Of a DNA stretch of 17,392 nucleotides, positions 6,593-13,998 are shown piece by piece. The notes below the pieces were generated by a model. That model had not been told where the DNA came from and did not search any database. It saw only the letters and a program-made list of their open reading frames with translations. Origin of the DNA: JBOGJG01 sp050747825. Its GTDB lineage: Bacteria > Acidobacteriota > UBA6911 > RPQK01 > JBOGJG01. The stretch's first letter is position 1, and each line of letters opens with the position of its first letter. A program made the position numbers and the translations under genes. Location: positions 1 through 17,392 of the forward strand of contig JBOGJG010000269.1 of assembly GCA_050747825.1 (NCBI GenBank), given 5' to 3'.

Positions 6593-7480
6593 TCAGGGCC
6601 TTTGCGGCGTCTCCTCCTGCTTTAGGACGACCAGTTCCGCTCCAGGTGGAACCGGCACCTCAAAGACGTCGTCCCGAATCGGCTCATTAGTCTCGGTGGC
6701 TTCCGCTTCATACTCCAGAAGGATGCTGTAGTTCTCCTGCGGCCTCTCTATCTTGACGCTCCCGTTTACCAGCATGCCGTTCAACTCAAAAGGACGACTA
6801 TACAGAATTGAACTGATAACTTCACCTGATTCGTAGTAATGCTGCCGAACCAGCGCCAATGAACTGCGATCGATCCACAGCCGTCGCTTGAGCGGCGCCT
6901 GCTGAGACTGCGGATCCGTTTCAATGATTCCAATCACGTAGTACTTGGTCTGGAGGTCCTGGTCTTCGATGATAAAGTAACGTTTTCCGGGATCATTCAG
7001 GGGAATCGGCTCAATCAGTATTCCGGTAAGGAGGTGATCCGGCCGGACGTTGTAAATCGGCTCCTTCTCTTCCTCAGTAACAAAGTTGGTGCGGCCGGTG
7101 ACGTACTTGTTTTCACGCGGCAGCCAGATTTGGAAATCCCGACCCTGAGCGGCCATAGTCGCCACCGTTGAACTCGTCAGGGGATTCAAGATGTTCACGA
7201 AGATAGATTCCGGCCGCTGCGCCACCAGATAGCCCTTGGCCCGAGGATACCGCTCCAGGTAACCCTGCTCCAGTGACCCTCCTTCAAACTCCACCTCATA
7301 ACGGGAAATCTTGAGCGTTTGAACGCCTGCATAGCGATCGTTGATCAGTTCGATCAGTTCCTGAGCGCTTGCCGTCTGAGCTTGCGCGTAAGCGGGAGGA
7401 ACATCCAGCGTAGTCCTTTTCTTTATGCCGCAACCGGCAGCCAAAAATATCAGTAAAATTGCTGAAACGAATGATTTCAC
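6593..7480 (-). CDS. Lipoprotein with LolA/LolB-like features
   Basis: A 295-residue lipoprotein. The signal peptide has a clear lipobox L-A-A-G-C with Cys17 as the lipidated residue. The start is GTG at 7480, chosen because it begins the signal peptide and overlaps the stop of the upstream gene as GTGA; a longer frame back to 7645 is only that gene read in another frame. The mature part has a helix with L-I-E-L-I-N-D-R-Y-A-G-V (42-53), then alternating strands including F-V-N-I-L-N-P-L (94-101) and F-Q-I-W-L-P (116-121) followed by K-Y-V-T-G. These echo the LolA/LolB half-barrel seen in LolB and DUF4292-type proteins. I judge the fold by pattern only. A role as an outer-membrane acceptor for the adjacent carrier system is attractive but unproven. 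Confidence 0.7.
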   Translation of the reverse strand: MKSFVSAILLIFLAAGCGIKKRTTLDVPPAYAQAQTASAQELIELINDRYAGVQTLKISRYEVEFEGGSLEQGYLERYPRAKGYLVAQRPESIFVNILNPLTSSTVATMAAQGRDFQIWLPRENKYVTGRTNFVTEEEKEPIYNVRPDHLLTGILIEPIPLNDPGKRYFIIEDQDLQTKYYVIGIIETDPQSQQAPLKRRLWIDRSSLALVRQHYYESGEVISSILYSRPFELNGMLVNGSVKIERPQENYSILLEYEAEATETNEPIRDDVFEVPVPPGAELVVLKQEETPQRP

Positions 7481-8115
7481 GTCGTTTCCTGCCCAGGCGT
7501 CTTTCGCCTCGTCCTGAGCCAAATGATAATATATCCTGCGATTGCTCCCAGGAAGAGAATGATGAGGATGGTCCCGATCTTGTGGAGGTTCTGCACCATG
7601 AACTCGCGGACGGCTTCTCCATATAACACCGCCAGAACTCCCCACATGAAGTAGCGGATGCTCCTGCCGACAGACACGGCCAGCAGGAATCTGGAGAAGG
7701 GAACCTCGAAAACGCCTGCCGAGAGCACGAAGATCTTAAAGGGCGTAGGCGGGGGAAGGATGGCTGGAACAAAAATCGTCCATAATCCCCACTTCTGGTA
7801 AAGATGCTTGATATCCTCGATCCTGCGTCTTCTGAACCAACTTTGAACGTACCCCCCCCCACGGCGTCCAAACAGGTAAAGTAATGCGCATCCCGATACT
7901 GAGCCCAGGATCGTCATCGCGACATAGTAGGACATTTCGTCCCATCCCCGGCCGGTGGACAGGATCACGATCAGGATGTCATTGCCTTCCGGGATGGAGA
8001 GAAAGGAGGAATCAGTCAGGGCGATAAAAAACAGTCCAGGCCCTCCCAGGCCAAGCGCAAACGCATACAACTGGCTCGAAATGCTGCGCAAAATGTTCAT
8101 CACCTCTGTAGTCAT
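7477..8115 (-). CDS. VTT-domain (DedA/YqaA-like) membrane protein
   Basis: A 212-residue membrane protein of the SNARE-associated/VTT (DedA) superfamily, whose members are linked to membrane lipid flipping or carrier recycling. Family features include an N-terminal re-entrant-like segment with D-S-S-F-L-S-I-P-E-G-N-D, then L-Y-L-F-G-R-R-G-G-G, then a second half with A-I-L-P-P-P-T-P-F-K and R-F-L-L-A-V-S-V-G-R-S-I-R-Y-F, and a C-terminal helix followed by R-T-R-R-K. The start at 8115 is chosen over the M at residue 6, which has no room for a ribosome site. The stop overlaps the GTG of the lipoprotein gene. It heads the - strand operon and diverges from the gene at 8207. The lipid substrate is unknown. 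Confidence 0.8.
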   Translation of the reverse strand: MTTEVMNILRSISSQLYAFALGLGGPGLFFIALTDSSFLSIPEGNDILIVILSTGRGWDEMSYYVAMTILGSVSGCALLYLFGRRGGGYVQSWFRRRRIEDIKHLYQKWGLWTIFVPAILPPPTPFKIFVLSAGVFEVPFSRFLLAVSVGRSIRYFMWGVLAVLYGEAVREFMVQNLHKIGTILIILFLGAIAGYIIIWLRTRRKTPGQETT

Positions 8116-8140
8116 GGGCTCAGTTCCAGATTACCATTAA

Positions 8141-8168
8141 AGGCCTGAGGCTTGAGGTTTGAGGGCTT
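8141..8168. repeat. Heptamer tandem array (AGGCTTG type, about 4 copies)
   Basis: Units AGGCCTG, AGGCTTG, AGGTTTG and AGGGCTT lie in the divergent intergenic region between the VTT gene and the + strand gene at 8207. The same unit family occurs at the end of ccmD (11595-11629). Confidence 0.75.
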
Positions 8169-8198
8169 TTGTAAATGAGGGCGAACTTCTTATCCCGG

Positions 8199-8204
8199 TA
8201 TAAT
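8199..8204 (+). promoter_or_regulatory. Perfect -10 hexamer just upstream of the gene at 8207
   Basis: TATAAT at 8199-8204 matches the sigma70 consensus exactly, but the hexamer 17 bases upstream (8176-8181, TGAGGG) is a poor -35. The expected transcription start, about 7 bases downstream, would fall just after the ATG at 8207. Either the site is chance or the gene starts further in. Confidence 0.3.
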
Positions 8205-8206
8205 CG

Positions 8207-8635
8207 ATGAGCGGAAATTCTAAAACCTCAGGCCTTAATAACGAACTCAGCCAACTCATCCAAATCTACCGCGAAGAGATTCTTCCCCAAAAGACCCGGG
8301 CCGTGCACCTCTTGGGGCGCAAGTGCGAGCCGAGAATTATGTATACTTTCCTTGGCTTTGAGTTGAAGCTCGGCCGCAAACGCATCAACTGCCCGGACAT
8401 CAGCACGGCCCGTTATCTGAGAATCTTCGCCGAGATTGGGATGGACTCTATCCGGATTCCCTACGACCCAACGCGAACCGCGCGTCTCTTGCCGGATCTG
8501 GAAACGCCTTTTTTTCGGATCAAAGAGTTCCTGCTCCAGCAAGACTACCCCAAAGCAGAGCACCAGCAAGCTCTACGCAGGGTGTACAAACGGATCAGGG
8601 AAGGCTTGAGAAGGAAAAACCGGAAACCGCTTTAG
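8207..8635 (+). CDS. Hypothetical protein, unrecognised
   Basis: A 142-residue basic, soluble protein with no signal peptide or transmembrane segment; I do not recognise the family. It looks like a real gene: the composition is protein-like, it fills a gap between genes and no other frame competes. Visible features are an amphipathic N-terminal helix with S-Q-L-I-Q-I-Y-R-E-E-I, a strand-like G-R-K-x-E-P-R-I-M-Y-T-F-L-G-F-E-L-K-L-G-R-K-R block (about 37-59), and C-P-D-I-S-T-A-R-Y-L-R-I-F-A-E-I-G (62-77). It ends in a very basic helix (R-R-V-Y-K-R-I-R-E-G-L-R-R-K-N-R-K), which could contact nucleic acid. No Shine-Dalgarno site precedes the ATG; the next in-frame Met (residue 45) would remove a third of the protein. 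It converges on dnaK with only 14 bp between them. Confidence 0.65.
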   Translation: MSGNSKTSGLNNELSQLIQIYREEILPQKTRAVHLLGRKCEPRIMYTFLGFELKLGRKRINCPDISTARYLRIFAEIGMDSIRIPYDPTRTARLLPDLETPFFRIKEFLLQQDYPKAEHQQALRRVYKRIREGLRRKNRKPL

Positions 8636-8649
8636 CCTACAGCCTCTAA

Positions 8650-10551
8650 TTACTTTTTATCTTCGACGTCCACGTACTCGGCGTCGATCACGTCTTCTTC
8701 CTGCTTCGCTTCGCCATCTTCGGGAGGTTTTTGCTGTTCCTGCTGCGTTTGCTGTGTCTGCTGGTACATGGCCTCCGCCAGCTTGTGAGAGGCCTGGGTC
8801 AGGTTCTCGACTGCGTTGTTGATGCGATCGACTCCTCCCTCCTCTATGGCCTTCTTAGCGTCAGTCAGGGCATCTTCGATGGCTTTGGCGTCGCTGTCGC
8901 CAATCTTGCTGCGGTTCTCGTTGAACATTTTTTCAGTGCTGTAAACGAGATTGTCCGCCCGATTGCGAGCCTCAATTTCGTCTTTCCTGCGCTTATCCTC
9001 CTCAGCGTGAGACTCGGCCTCGCTGACCATCTGATCGATCTCATCGGAAGAGAGACCGCTGGAGCTTGTGATCGTGATCTTCTGCTCCTTGCCCGTACCC
9101 AGATCCTTGGCACTGACGTTCAGGATGCCGTTGGCATCGATGTCGAAGGTCACTTCGACTTGAGGCATGCCTCGCGGAGCGGGTGGAATGCCGACCAGAT
9201 GAAATTTTCCAAGTGACTTATTGTCTCGCGCCAGGGGCCGCTCACCCTGCAGGACGTGAATTTCCACCGACGTCTGATTGTCAGCAGCCGTGGAAAAAGT
9301 CTCGCTTTTTCGGGTGGGGATGGTCGTATTGCGAGAGATCAACTGAGTGAACACTCCGCCCAGCGTTTCGATACCCAGTGACAGAGGAGTCACATCAAGC
9401 AGCAGGACATCCTTGACGTCTCCCCCCAGCACTCCGGCCTGAACAGCGGCGCCGATGGCGACAACTTCGTCCGGATTGACGCCTCGATGGGGCTCTTTCT
9501 CGAAGAACTCGCGCACAAGCTGCTGTACCCGGGGAATTCGCGTCGATCCGCCTACCAGCACAACTTCGTCGATGCCCTCCGGCTTCACTCCGGCATCCTC
9601 CAGAGCCAGCTTGCAGGGACCCAAAGTCCGCTGCAGGATATCTTCTACCAATTGCTCGAACTTGGACCGAGTCAGCTTCAAATGAAGATGCTTGGGACCG
9701 CTGGCGTCAGCCGTGATGAAGGGCAGGTTGATGTCGGTCTCCTGAGTTGTCGATAACTCCATTTTGGCCTTCTCAGCCGCTTCCTTCAGCCGCTGCAGCG
9801 CCATCTTGTCCTTGGAAAGGTCAATGCCCTGGTCCTTCTTGAACTCCTCGACAATCCAGTCAATGACGCGCTGGTCGATGTTGTCCCCGCCCAGATGCGT
9901 ATCGCCGTGGGTGGATTTGACTTCCACGACCCCTTCACCGACTTCGAGGATGGAAATATCAAACGTACCTCCACCAAAGTCAAAAACGGCGATTGTTTCG
10001 TTCTTTTTCTTGTCGAGTCCGTAAGCCAGAGCGGCCGCCGTAGGTTCGTTCACCAGCCGCAGAACCTCCAGTCCCGCAATCTTACCGGCGTCCTTAGTGG
10101 CCTGACGCTGGGAATCGTTGAAATAAGCGGGGACGGTGATCACTGCCTGCTCGACTTTTTCTCCCAGGTATTCTTCCGCGGCGGCTCTCAGCTTCTGCAA
10201 AATCATGGCCGAAATTTCCGGCGGGGAATACTCCTTGCCGGCAATCTCCACCCAGGCGTCGCTATTGGAGGCTTTCTTCACCTTGTAGGGGACCATGGAG
10301 ATCTCCTCTGGAACCTCGCCGTACTTGCGCCCCATAAAACGCTTAATTGAATAAACCGTATTTTCCGGATTGGTGACCGCCTGGCGCTTGGCCACCTGGC
10401 CGACCAACCGCTCGCCACTTTTAGTGATCGCCACCACTGAAGGCGTCAAACGACTGCCCTCCGGGTTGGTGATGACAGTCGGCTCTCCGCCTTCCATGAC
10501 CGCAACCACCGAGTTGGTCGTTCCTAAATCAATTCCTATGATTTTGGGCAT
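8650..10551 (-). CDS. dnaK: Chaperone protein DnaK (Hsp70)
   Basis: ATP-dependent cytoplasmic chaperone that, with DnaJ and GrpE, folds and disaggregates proteins. 633 residues, the usual length. The nucleotide-binding domain (about 1-380) shows I-G-I-D-L-G-T-T-N-S (5-14), V-F-D-F-G-G-G-T-F-D (189-198) and V-L-V-G-G-S-T-R-I-P (331-340). The interdomain linker D-V-L-L-L-D-V is at 381-387, followed by the peptide-binding sandwich, helical lid and a Q-rich tail ending D-A-E-Y-V-D-V-E-D-K-K, close to the usual bacterial C-terminal motif. An N-terminal P-K-I-I-G-I-D and a GGAG site 6-9 bases upstream fix the ATG at 10551. Neither grpE nor dnaJ is adjacent, so this is a stand-alone dnaK with its own promoter. 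Confidence 0.98.
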   Translation of the reverse strand: MPKIIGIDLGTTNSVVAVMEGGEPTVITNPEGSRLTPSVVAITKSGERLVGQVAKRQAVTNPENTVYSIKRFMGRKYGEVPEEISMVPYKVKKASNSDAWVEIAGKEYSPPEISAMILQKLRAAAEEYLGEKVEQAVITVPAYFNDSQRQATKDAGKIAGLEVLRLVNEPTAAALAYGLDKKKNETIAVFDFGGGTFDISILEVGEGVVEVKSTHGDTHLGGDNIDQRVIDWIVEEFKKDQGIDLSKDKMALQRLKEAAEKAKMELSTTQETDINLPFITADASGPKHLHLKLTRSKFEQLVEDILQRTLGPCKLALEDAGVKPEGIDEVVLVGGSTRIPRVQQLVREFFEKEPHRGVNPDEVVAIGAAVQAGVLGGDVKDVLLLDVTPLSLGIETLGGVFTQLISRNTTIPTRKSETFSTAADNQTSVEIHVLQGERPLARDNKSLGKFHLVGIPPAPRGMPQVEVTFDIDANGILNVSAKDLGTGKEQKITITSSSGLSSDEIDQMVSEAESHAEEDKRRKDEIEARNRADNLVYSTEKMFNENRSKIGDSDAKAIEDALTDAKKAIEEGGVDRINNAVENLTQASHKLAEAMYQQTQQTQQEQQKPPEDGEAKQEEDVIDAEYVDVEDKK

Positions 10552-10586
10552 TGATATCTCCGTTCTCTTGGCCTCTTATCTCGTTT

Positions 10587-10615
10587 TATATAAGACCCGG
10601 ATCCATTGGTGTCAA
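10587..10615 (-). promoter_or_regulatory. Sigma70-like promoter of dnaK
   Basis: On the - strand a perfect TTGACA -35 (10610-10615) is separated by 17 bases from TATATA (10587-10592), and the dnaK ATG follows about 36 bases downstream. No CIRCE inverted repeat (TTAGCACTC/GAGTGCTAA) is present, so HrcA control is not supported here. It sits just downstream of the nitrilase stop at 10623, so dnaK need not depend on the ccm operon. Confidence 0.65.
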
Positions 10616-10622
10616 GAATACC

Positions 10623-11588
10623 TCAGATCCCCTTCTTATCGAAGCGGACGCTGCGGGTATCTTGCTCCCGGCCGGTGGACTGGGTGAGAGGGGTGTAGAG
10701 TTCAGGGCGCCGGGTTTTGATCCAGCGCCGTCCGGTTGATTCAGCAATCAGTGAAGCCTCCAGGTCGGCGATAACCATGTCCTCGCCGGCTTTCCAGGTT
10801 TCCTTGAGGATACGGCCGTAGGGGTCCAGAATCATGGCGTTTCCGGTGCGGATCTCATCATCGTCCACACCCACACCGTTGCTGAAGATTAGAAAGAGAC
10901 CATTGTCGTGGGCGCGAGCCGGCAGCCAGCGCATGAGCCAACCCCTGCCCTTGGAACCCCGCAGCTCCGCCTCGACGGCCTCAGGATTCTTGTGCCGGTC
11001 ATTCCAGAGGGAGCGATCCACCAGTCCCATCGTATTGGGGTTAATCGAACCGCATCCACCTGTTTGGTGAGGAGCCAGCAAGACCTCCACTCCCAGCAGT
11101 GCATTGATGCGGACGTTTTCGCCCAGGTTGTTGTCGTAGCAAATGAGTACGCCCACCCGGCACTCATGTGGCGTGTCGAACACAGTAAACTCCGAACCCG
11201 AGCTGACGTGCTCATTGACAAAAGCGTGCAGCTTGCGATGGCGGCGACACTGTCCGTCCGCCATGGCCACTACATAAGTGTTGTATAGAGAACCATCTCG
11301 CGCCAACTCAAGCAGTCCGGCGCCGACTGTCATGCGATAACGGCGTGCCAACTCGATCAATTCCTGGGAGGAAGGCCCTTCACATACCGGCTCGGCCAGA
11401 TGCTCCAATTCGGTGCGGGAGAGATGGCGCAAGTGCCAGTAGCCGGTGATGCAGCACTCCGGAAAGCAAATTATCTCAACCTTCTCTGCGGCCGCCTGTT
11501 CAACAAAGGCCCTGATCTTTCGAAGATTGGCTTCTTTATGGCCCGGCGCGTGCTCGAACTGGACAGATGCGACGCGGGTGTCTTTCAT
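10623..11588 (-). CDS. Nitrilase-superfamily amidohydrolase (carbon-nitrogen hydrolase)
   Basis: Cytoplasmic enzyme of the carbon-nitrogen hydrolase family, which cleaves amides, nitriles or carbamoyl groups through a Glu-Lys-Cys triad. All three residues are visible: Glu44 in F-P-E-C-C-I-T-G-Y, Lys119 in R-R-H-R-K-L-H-A-F and Cys150 in V-L-I-C-Y-D-N-N-L-G-E-N-V-R. The overall style (321 residues) is closest to N-carbamoylputrescine amidase or aliphatic amidase-type members, but the residues after the Cys and the H-Q-T-G-G-C-G insert (about 173-179) differ enough that the substrate cannot be named. The ATG at 11588 begins 4 bp after the ccmD stop, so it is probably co-transcribed as the last gene of the ccm operon. 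Why an amidase would be there is unknown. Confidence 0.85.
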   Translation of the reverse strand: MKDTRVASVQFEHAPGHKEANLRKIRAFVEQAAAEKVEIICFPECCITGYWHLRHLSRTELEHLAEPVCEGPSSQELIELARRYRMTVGAGLLELARDGSLYNTYVVAMADGQCRRHRKLHAFVNEHVSSGSEFTVFDTPHECRVGVLICYDNNLGENVRINALLGVEVLLAPHQTGGCGSINPNTMGLVDRSLWNDRHKNPEAVEAELRGSKGRGWLMRWLPARAHDNGLFLIFSNGVGVDDDEIRTGNAMILDPYGRILKETWKAGEDMVIADLEASLIAESTGRRWIKTRRPELYTPLTQSTGREQDTRSVRFDKKGI

Positions 11589-11592
11589 GTAT

Positions 11593-11766
11593 TCAGGCTT
11601 GAGGCTTGAGACCCGAGGCTTGAGGCCTGTTCTTGCCCCTCCGTGTCGATTCGTCCAGACTCTTCAGTTGCTCTCCCAGAGACCTCTGCCTCCGGTTGAG
11701 ATAGAGAAGAAACACAAAGAGGATCGTCCAAATGACAACGTATCCGGCAAAAAGGTAAGCATTCAT
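11593..11766 (-). CDS. ccmD: CcmD, small haem exporter subunit
   Basis: A 57-residue membrane protein. CcmD holds haem-loaded CcmE on the CcmABC complex and is needed for release of holo-CcmE. The sequence begins M-N-A-Y-L-F-A-G-Y-V-V-I-W, continues with one transmembrane helix ending L-L-Y-L-N-R-R-Q-R-S-L, then a charged amphipathic helix (G-E-Q-L-K-S-L-D-E-S). This is the classic CcmD pattern of an N-terminal Y-x-x-x-x-Y, a single helix and R-R after it. Its ATG overlaps the ccmC stop as ATGA (11763-11766), so it is translationally coupled to ccmC. The last ~11 residues (about R-P-Q-A-S-G-L-K-P-Q-A) and the stop are encoded by a heptamer array. Easily missed because of its size. Confidence 0.85.
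   Translation of the reverse strand: MNAYLFAGYVVIWTILFVFLLYLNRRQRSLGEQLKSLDESTRRGKNRPQASGLKPQA
11595..11629. repeat. Heptamer tandem array (AGGCTTG type, 5 copies)
   Basis: Five adjacent 7-bp units, AGGCTTG three times plus variants AGACCCG and AGGCCTG, lie inside the last codons of ccmD. They share the unit with the array at 8141-8168, 3.4 kb away. The ccmD stop (11593-11595) touches the array edge. Confidence 0.85.
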
Positions 11767-12497
11767 TGCACCTCCAACCTCCTTCCGAGGGTGTCTTCGC
11801 TGATTTCCTCAGCTATGCTGTGATGCAAACGCATGGCTGTTCGCAGCAGAAGCAGGGTCGCATATAAACACGTAAAGGCAACGACTGCGACCGCCAGGGC
11901 CTGTACCATTTCCGGCTCCAACTTGGCGCCCGTGCTGGTGATGACGACCGGATGAATGGTCCGCCACCAGCGGATAGACATCCATACGATTGGAACGTTG
12001 ATAAATCCTACTATCCCGAAGACGGCGCTGAACTTGTACTTCTTCTCGCCTTCCAACAGGCTCGACCGCAAAATCAAATAGGCGATGTAGATCAGCCAGA
12101 GCACGAGCGTGGTAGTGACCCGTGGATCCCCCCATGGCCACCACGTATTCCATACAGGTTTAGCCCAAATGGGACCAGTCGTCAAGACAATGGTTGTAAA
12201 AACTACCCCGATCTCGACCGAGGCAGCCGCCACTTTGTCCCAGACAGGCTTTGAAGTGACGAGATAAAGAATGCCGGCTATAAATACCACGAAGAAGGCC
12301 AAAAAGGCATTCCAGGCAGCGCCCACATGAAAATAAAAAATGCGCTGTACTTCGCCCATCTCCCGCTCGGTGGGTGCGTAAAGGAAGGCCCCGTATAGCG
12401 CCAAAATGAAGAGAGGGTAAAGCGGGACGAGCAGCCAGTTGGAAATGCGCAGGAACCGGCCCGCCAGGCTCAAGCCCGCATTAATCGCCGATGACAT
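11763..12497 (-). CDS. ccmC: Haem exporter protein CcmC
   Basis: Inner-membrane haem-handling protein that attaches haem to CcmE with CcmABD. 244 residues, six hydrophobic segments. The tryptophan-rich WWD domain lies at about 111-135 (W-N-T-W-W-P-W-G-D-P-R), flanked by the two axial histidines His57 (F-Y-F-H-V-G) and His182 (R-T-I-H-P-V-V), which match His60 and His184 of E. coli CcmC in context. The start at 12497 lies inside ccmB (17-bp overlap) and the stop overlaps ccmD by 4 bp. Assignment secure. Confidence 0.96.
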   Translation of the reverse strand: MSSAINAGLSLAGRFLRISNWLLVPLYPLFILALYGAFLYAPTEREMGEVQRIFYFHVGAAWNAFLAFFVVFIAGILYLVTSKPVWDKVAAASVEIGVVFTTIVLTTGPIWAKPVWNTWWPWGDPRVTTTLVLWLIYIAYLILRSSLLEGEKKYKFSAVFGIVGFINVPIVWMSIRWWRTIHPVVITSTGAKLEPEMVQALAVAVVAFTCLYATLLLLRTAMRLHHSIAEEISEDTLGRRLEVQ

Positions 12498-13158
12498 ATT
12501 CGAACACGATAAAACACAAGGACAGGTAAATCACATCAAACGCACCCAGGATCTGCAATCCGGTGGAGAGAGCATTTAACTCCTTGTTCAGCAACACTTC
12601 CTGAGTCGAATTCACTGCGGCAAGGATTATAGGGACTATAAGGGGGAAAAGCAAAATAGGCAGCAGCACTTCCCGGGTGCGGATACTGCTAACCATGGCG
12701 GCAAACAAAGTTCCCAGGGCTGAAAATCCGGCGCTGGCCAACACAATCAGTAAAAGTATCCACCAGAGCTCGCTGGCGAACTGAAAATTGAAAAAGATCA
12801 CGAATACGACCATGATCAGGACGTCGATGGACATTAAAAAAATCCAGTTAGCCGCAAACTTCCCCAGGAAAAACACGCCCCGGTCCACCGGGGAAAGAAT
12901 GATTCCGTAAAGCGTCCCTTCCTCCGTCTCCGATTGAAAGGAGCGATTGAGCTGGATCACTCCCGGAAAGAGCAGCGCCACCCAAAGGATCCCCGGTGAG
13001 GCCTCCCGGCTGGCCTGGCTGCCCGGGTCGAAGGCAAAATTGAAGATGACTAGGATCAGCAGCGCGAAAAAGAGCGTCGTCAGAAAGGCCTGGCGAGAGC
13101 GGAATTCGATGCGCAGGTCTTTGGATGCCAGGAGGTAGATGAGGGAAAGATTTCGCAT
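12481..13158 (-). CDS. ccmB: Haem exporter membrane subunit CcmB
   Basis: Permease partner of the CcmA ATPase in the CcmABCD complex. 225 residues with about six hydrophobic segments and the CcmB family block L-x-F-P-G-V-I-Q-L-N-R-S-F-Q-S-E-T-E-E-G-T (about 64-84), followed by G-I-I-L-S-P-V-D-R. The start at 13158 gives the usual N-terminus with K-D-L-R-I-E-F-R-S-R and has only a weak ribosome site. Unlike the tightly packed junctions elsewhere in this operon, 129 bp containing heptamer repeats separate it from ccmA. Confidence 0.93.
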   Translation of the reverse strand: MRNLSLIYLLASKDLRIEFRSRQAFLTTLFFALLILVIFNFAFDPGSQASREASPGILWVALLFPGVIQLNRSFQSETEEGTLYGIILSPVDRGVFFLGKFAANWIFLMSIDVLIMVVFVIFFNFQFASELWWILLLIVLASAGFSALGTLFAAMVSSIRTREVLLPILLFPLIVPIILAAVNSTQEVLLNKELNALSTGLQILGAFDVIYLSLCFIVFEYVIGD

Positions 13159-13171
13159 AGGTAATAACGGA

Positions 13172-13292
13172 CCGCTGGCCGCTGGCCATTAGATTCAAAA
13201 ATCGCGACAGTCTATCTTTCGGTCTGCTGACAAACGGCTACCGAGATCCCGGTCAGCGGTCAGTGGTCAGCGGTCAGCGGTCAGCGGTCAGT
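13172..13292. repeat. Two heptamer arrays in the ccmA-ccmB gap
   Basis: Two copies of CCGCTGG (13172-13185) and six copies of GGTCAGC/GGTCAGT (13251-13292) occupy part of the 129-bp gap. The last unit of the six-copy array contains the ccmA stop codon (13288-13290). Between the two arrays (13186-13250) I see no gene and no convincing promoter or terminator. Confidence 0.85.
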
Positions 13293-13998
13293 TTGTCATT
13301 TCAAAGTACACTCTCTCAAACTCCGCTCCATCAATCTCCCCCCGCCTGGCCTCGTAAACAATTTCCCCCCGATTCTGAATGGCGACGCGGGTGGAAAGAT
13401 TCAGGCCTTCGAAAAGACTGTGCGTGATCATCAGGACTGTCCTTCCTTCATCCCTCAGACCGCGCAGGTTTTCGGTGAGCAGGCGGCTGCCCTGCTGGTC
13501 CAGTCCAGTATAGGGCTCATCCAGCAGCAGGAGATGGGGATCATGGATCAAGGCCCGTCCCAATGTAAGTCTCTGCTTCATACCTCGCGAATACTCCCGG
13601 ACCAGCCGGCCGGCGGCGTGAGTCAGTCCCATTCTCTCCAGCATCCGATCCGCCTGGCCCCACGGCTCGGGCAATCCATAAAGAGTGGCGTAAAACTGCA
13701 GATTCTCCCGTCCCGTCATTTCGTTGTAGACCAGGCTCTGGTGAGACACATAGCCCACGCGGCTGCGGGAGACGGCTCCATCGGCAAACGAAATCTGCCC
13801 TCGGGTGGGACTGATCAGAGCGGCGATCATTCGCAGCAGAGTGGTCTTTCCCGCCCCGTTGGGACCGAAGATGGCAAGGAAGTCTCCTCTATGGATCTCG
13901 ATGTTGACGTCCCATACGGCGGTAAGGGCGCCAAATTTCTTGGTCAGATGAGAGAGGAGAAGCAGCGGGAGAGAACCGTTCTCCTGATCGGGGCTCAT
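13288..13998 (-). CDS. ccmA: Haem exporter ATP-binding protein CcmA
   Basis: ATPase of the CcmABCD complex that releases holo-CcmE; in System I it uses ATP hydrolysis for release rather than for haem export. 236 residues. Walker A GPNGAGKTT (45-53), Q-loop Q87 in Y-V-S-H-Q, signature YSRGMKQRL (136-144, with S-R-G in place of S-G-G, common in CcmA), Walker B L-L-L-L-D-E-P (D160, E161) and H-loop ITHS (H193). The start codon overlaps the stop of the CcmI-like gene (TGATG). The C-terminal stop lies in a heptamer array, so the end of the protein may vary between strains. Confidence 0.9.
   Translation of the reverse strand: MSPDQENGSLPLLLLSHLTKKFGALTAVWDVNIEIHRGDFLAIFGPNGAGKTTLLRMIAALISPTRGQISFADGAVSRSRVGYVSHQSLVYNEMTGRENLQFYATLYGLPEPWGQADRMLERMGLTHAAGRLVREYSRGMKQRLTLGRALIHDPHLLLLDEPYTGLDQQGSRLLTENLRGLRDEGRTVLMITHSLFEGLNLSTRVAIQNRGEIVYEARRGEIDGAEFERVYFEMTN

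Noticed and set aside
7481..7645. 55-residue extension in front of the lipoprotein
   Set aside because: It is antisense-free but out-of-frame VTT gene sequence; the GTG at 7480 starts a perfect lipoprotein signal peptide.
9895..10350. Long + strand open frame opposite dnaK
   Set aside because: Antisense open frames are common over dnaK genes because of codon bias; no recognisable protein.
10552..10622. CIRCE operator upstream of dnaK
   Set aside because: No TTAGCACTC/GAGTGCTAA inverted repeat is found; only a sigma70-like promoter is visible.
13186..13250. Internal promoter between ccmA and ccmB
   Set aside because: A TAGACT and TCTAAT pair can be picked on the - strand, but the spacing is 15 bases and matches are poor.
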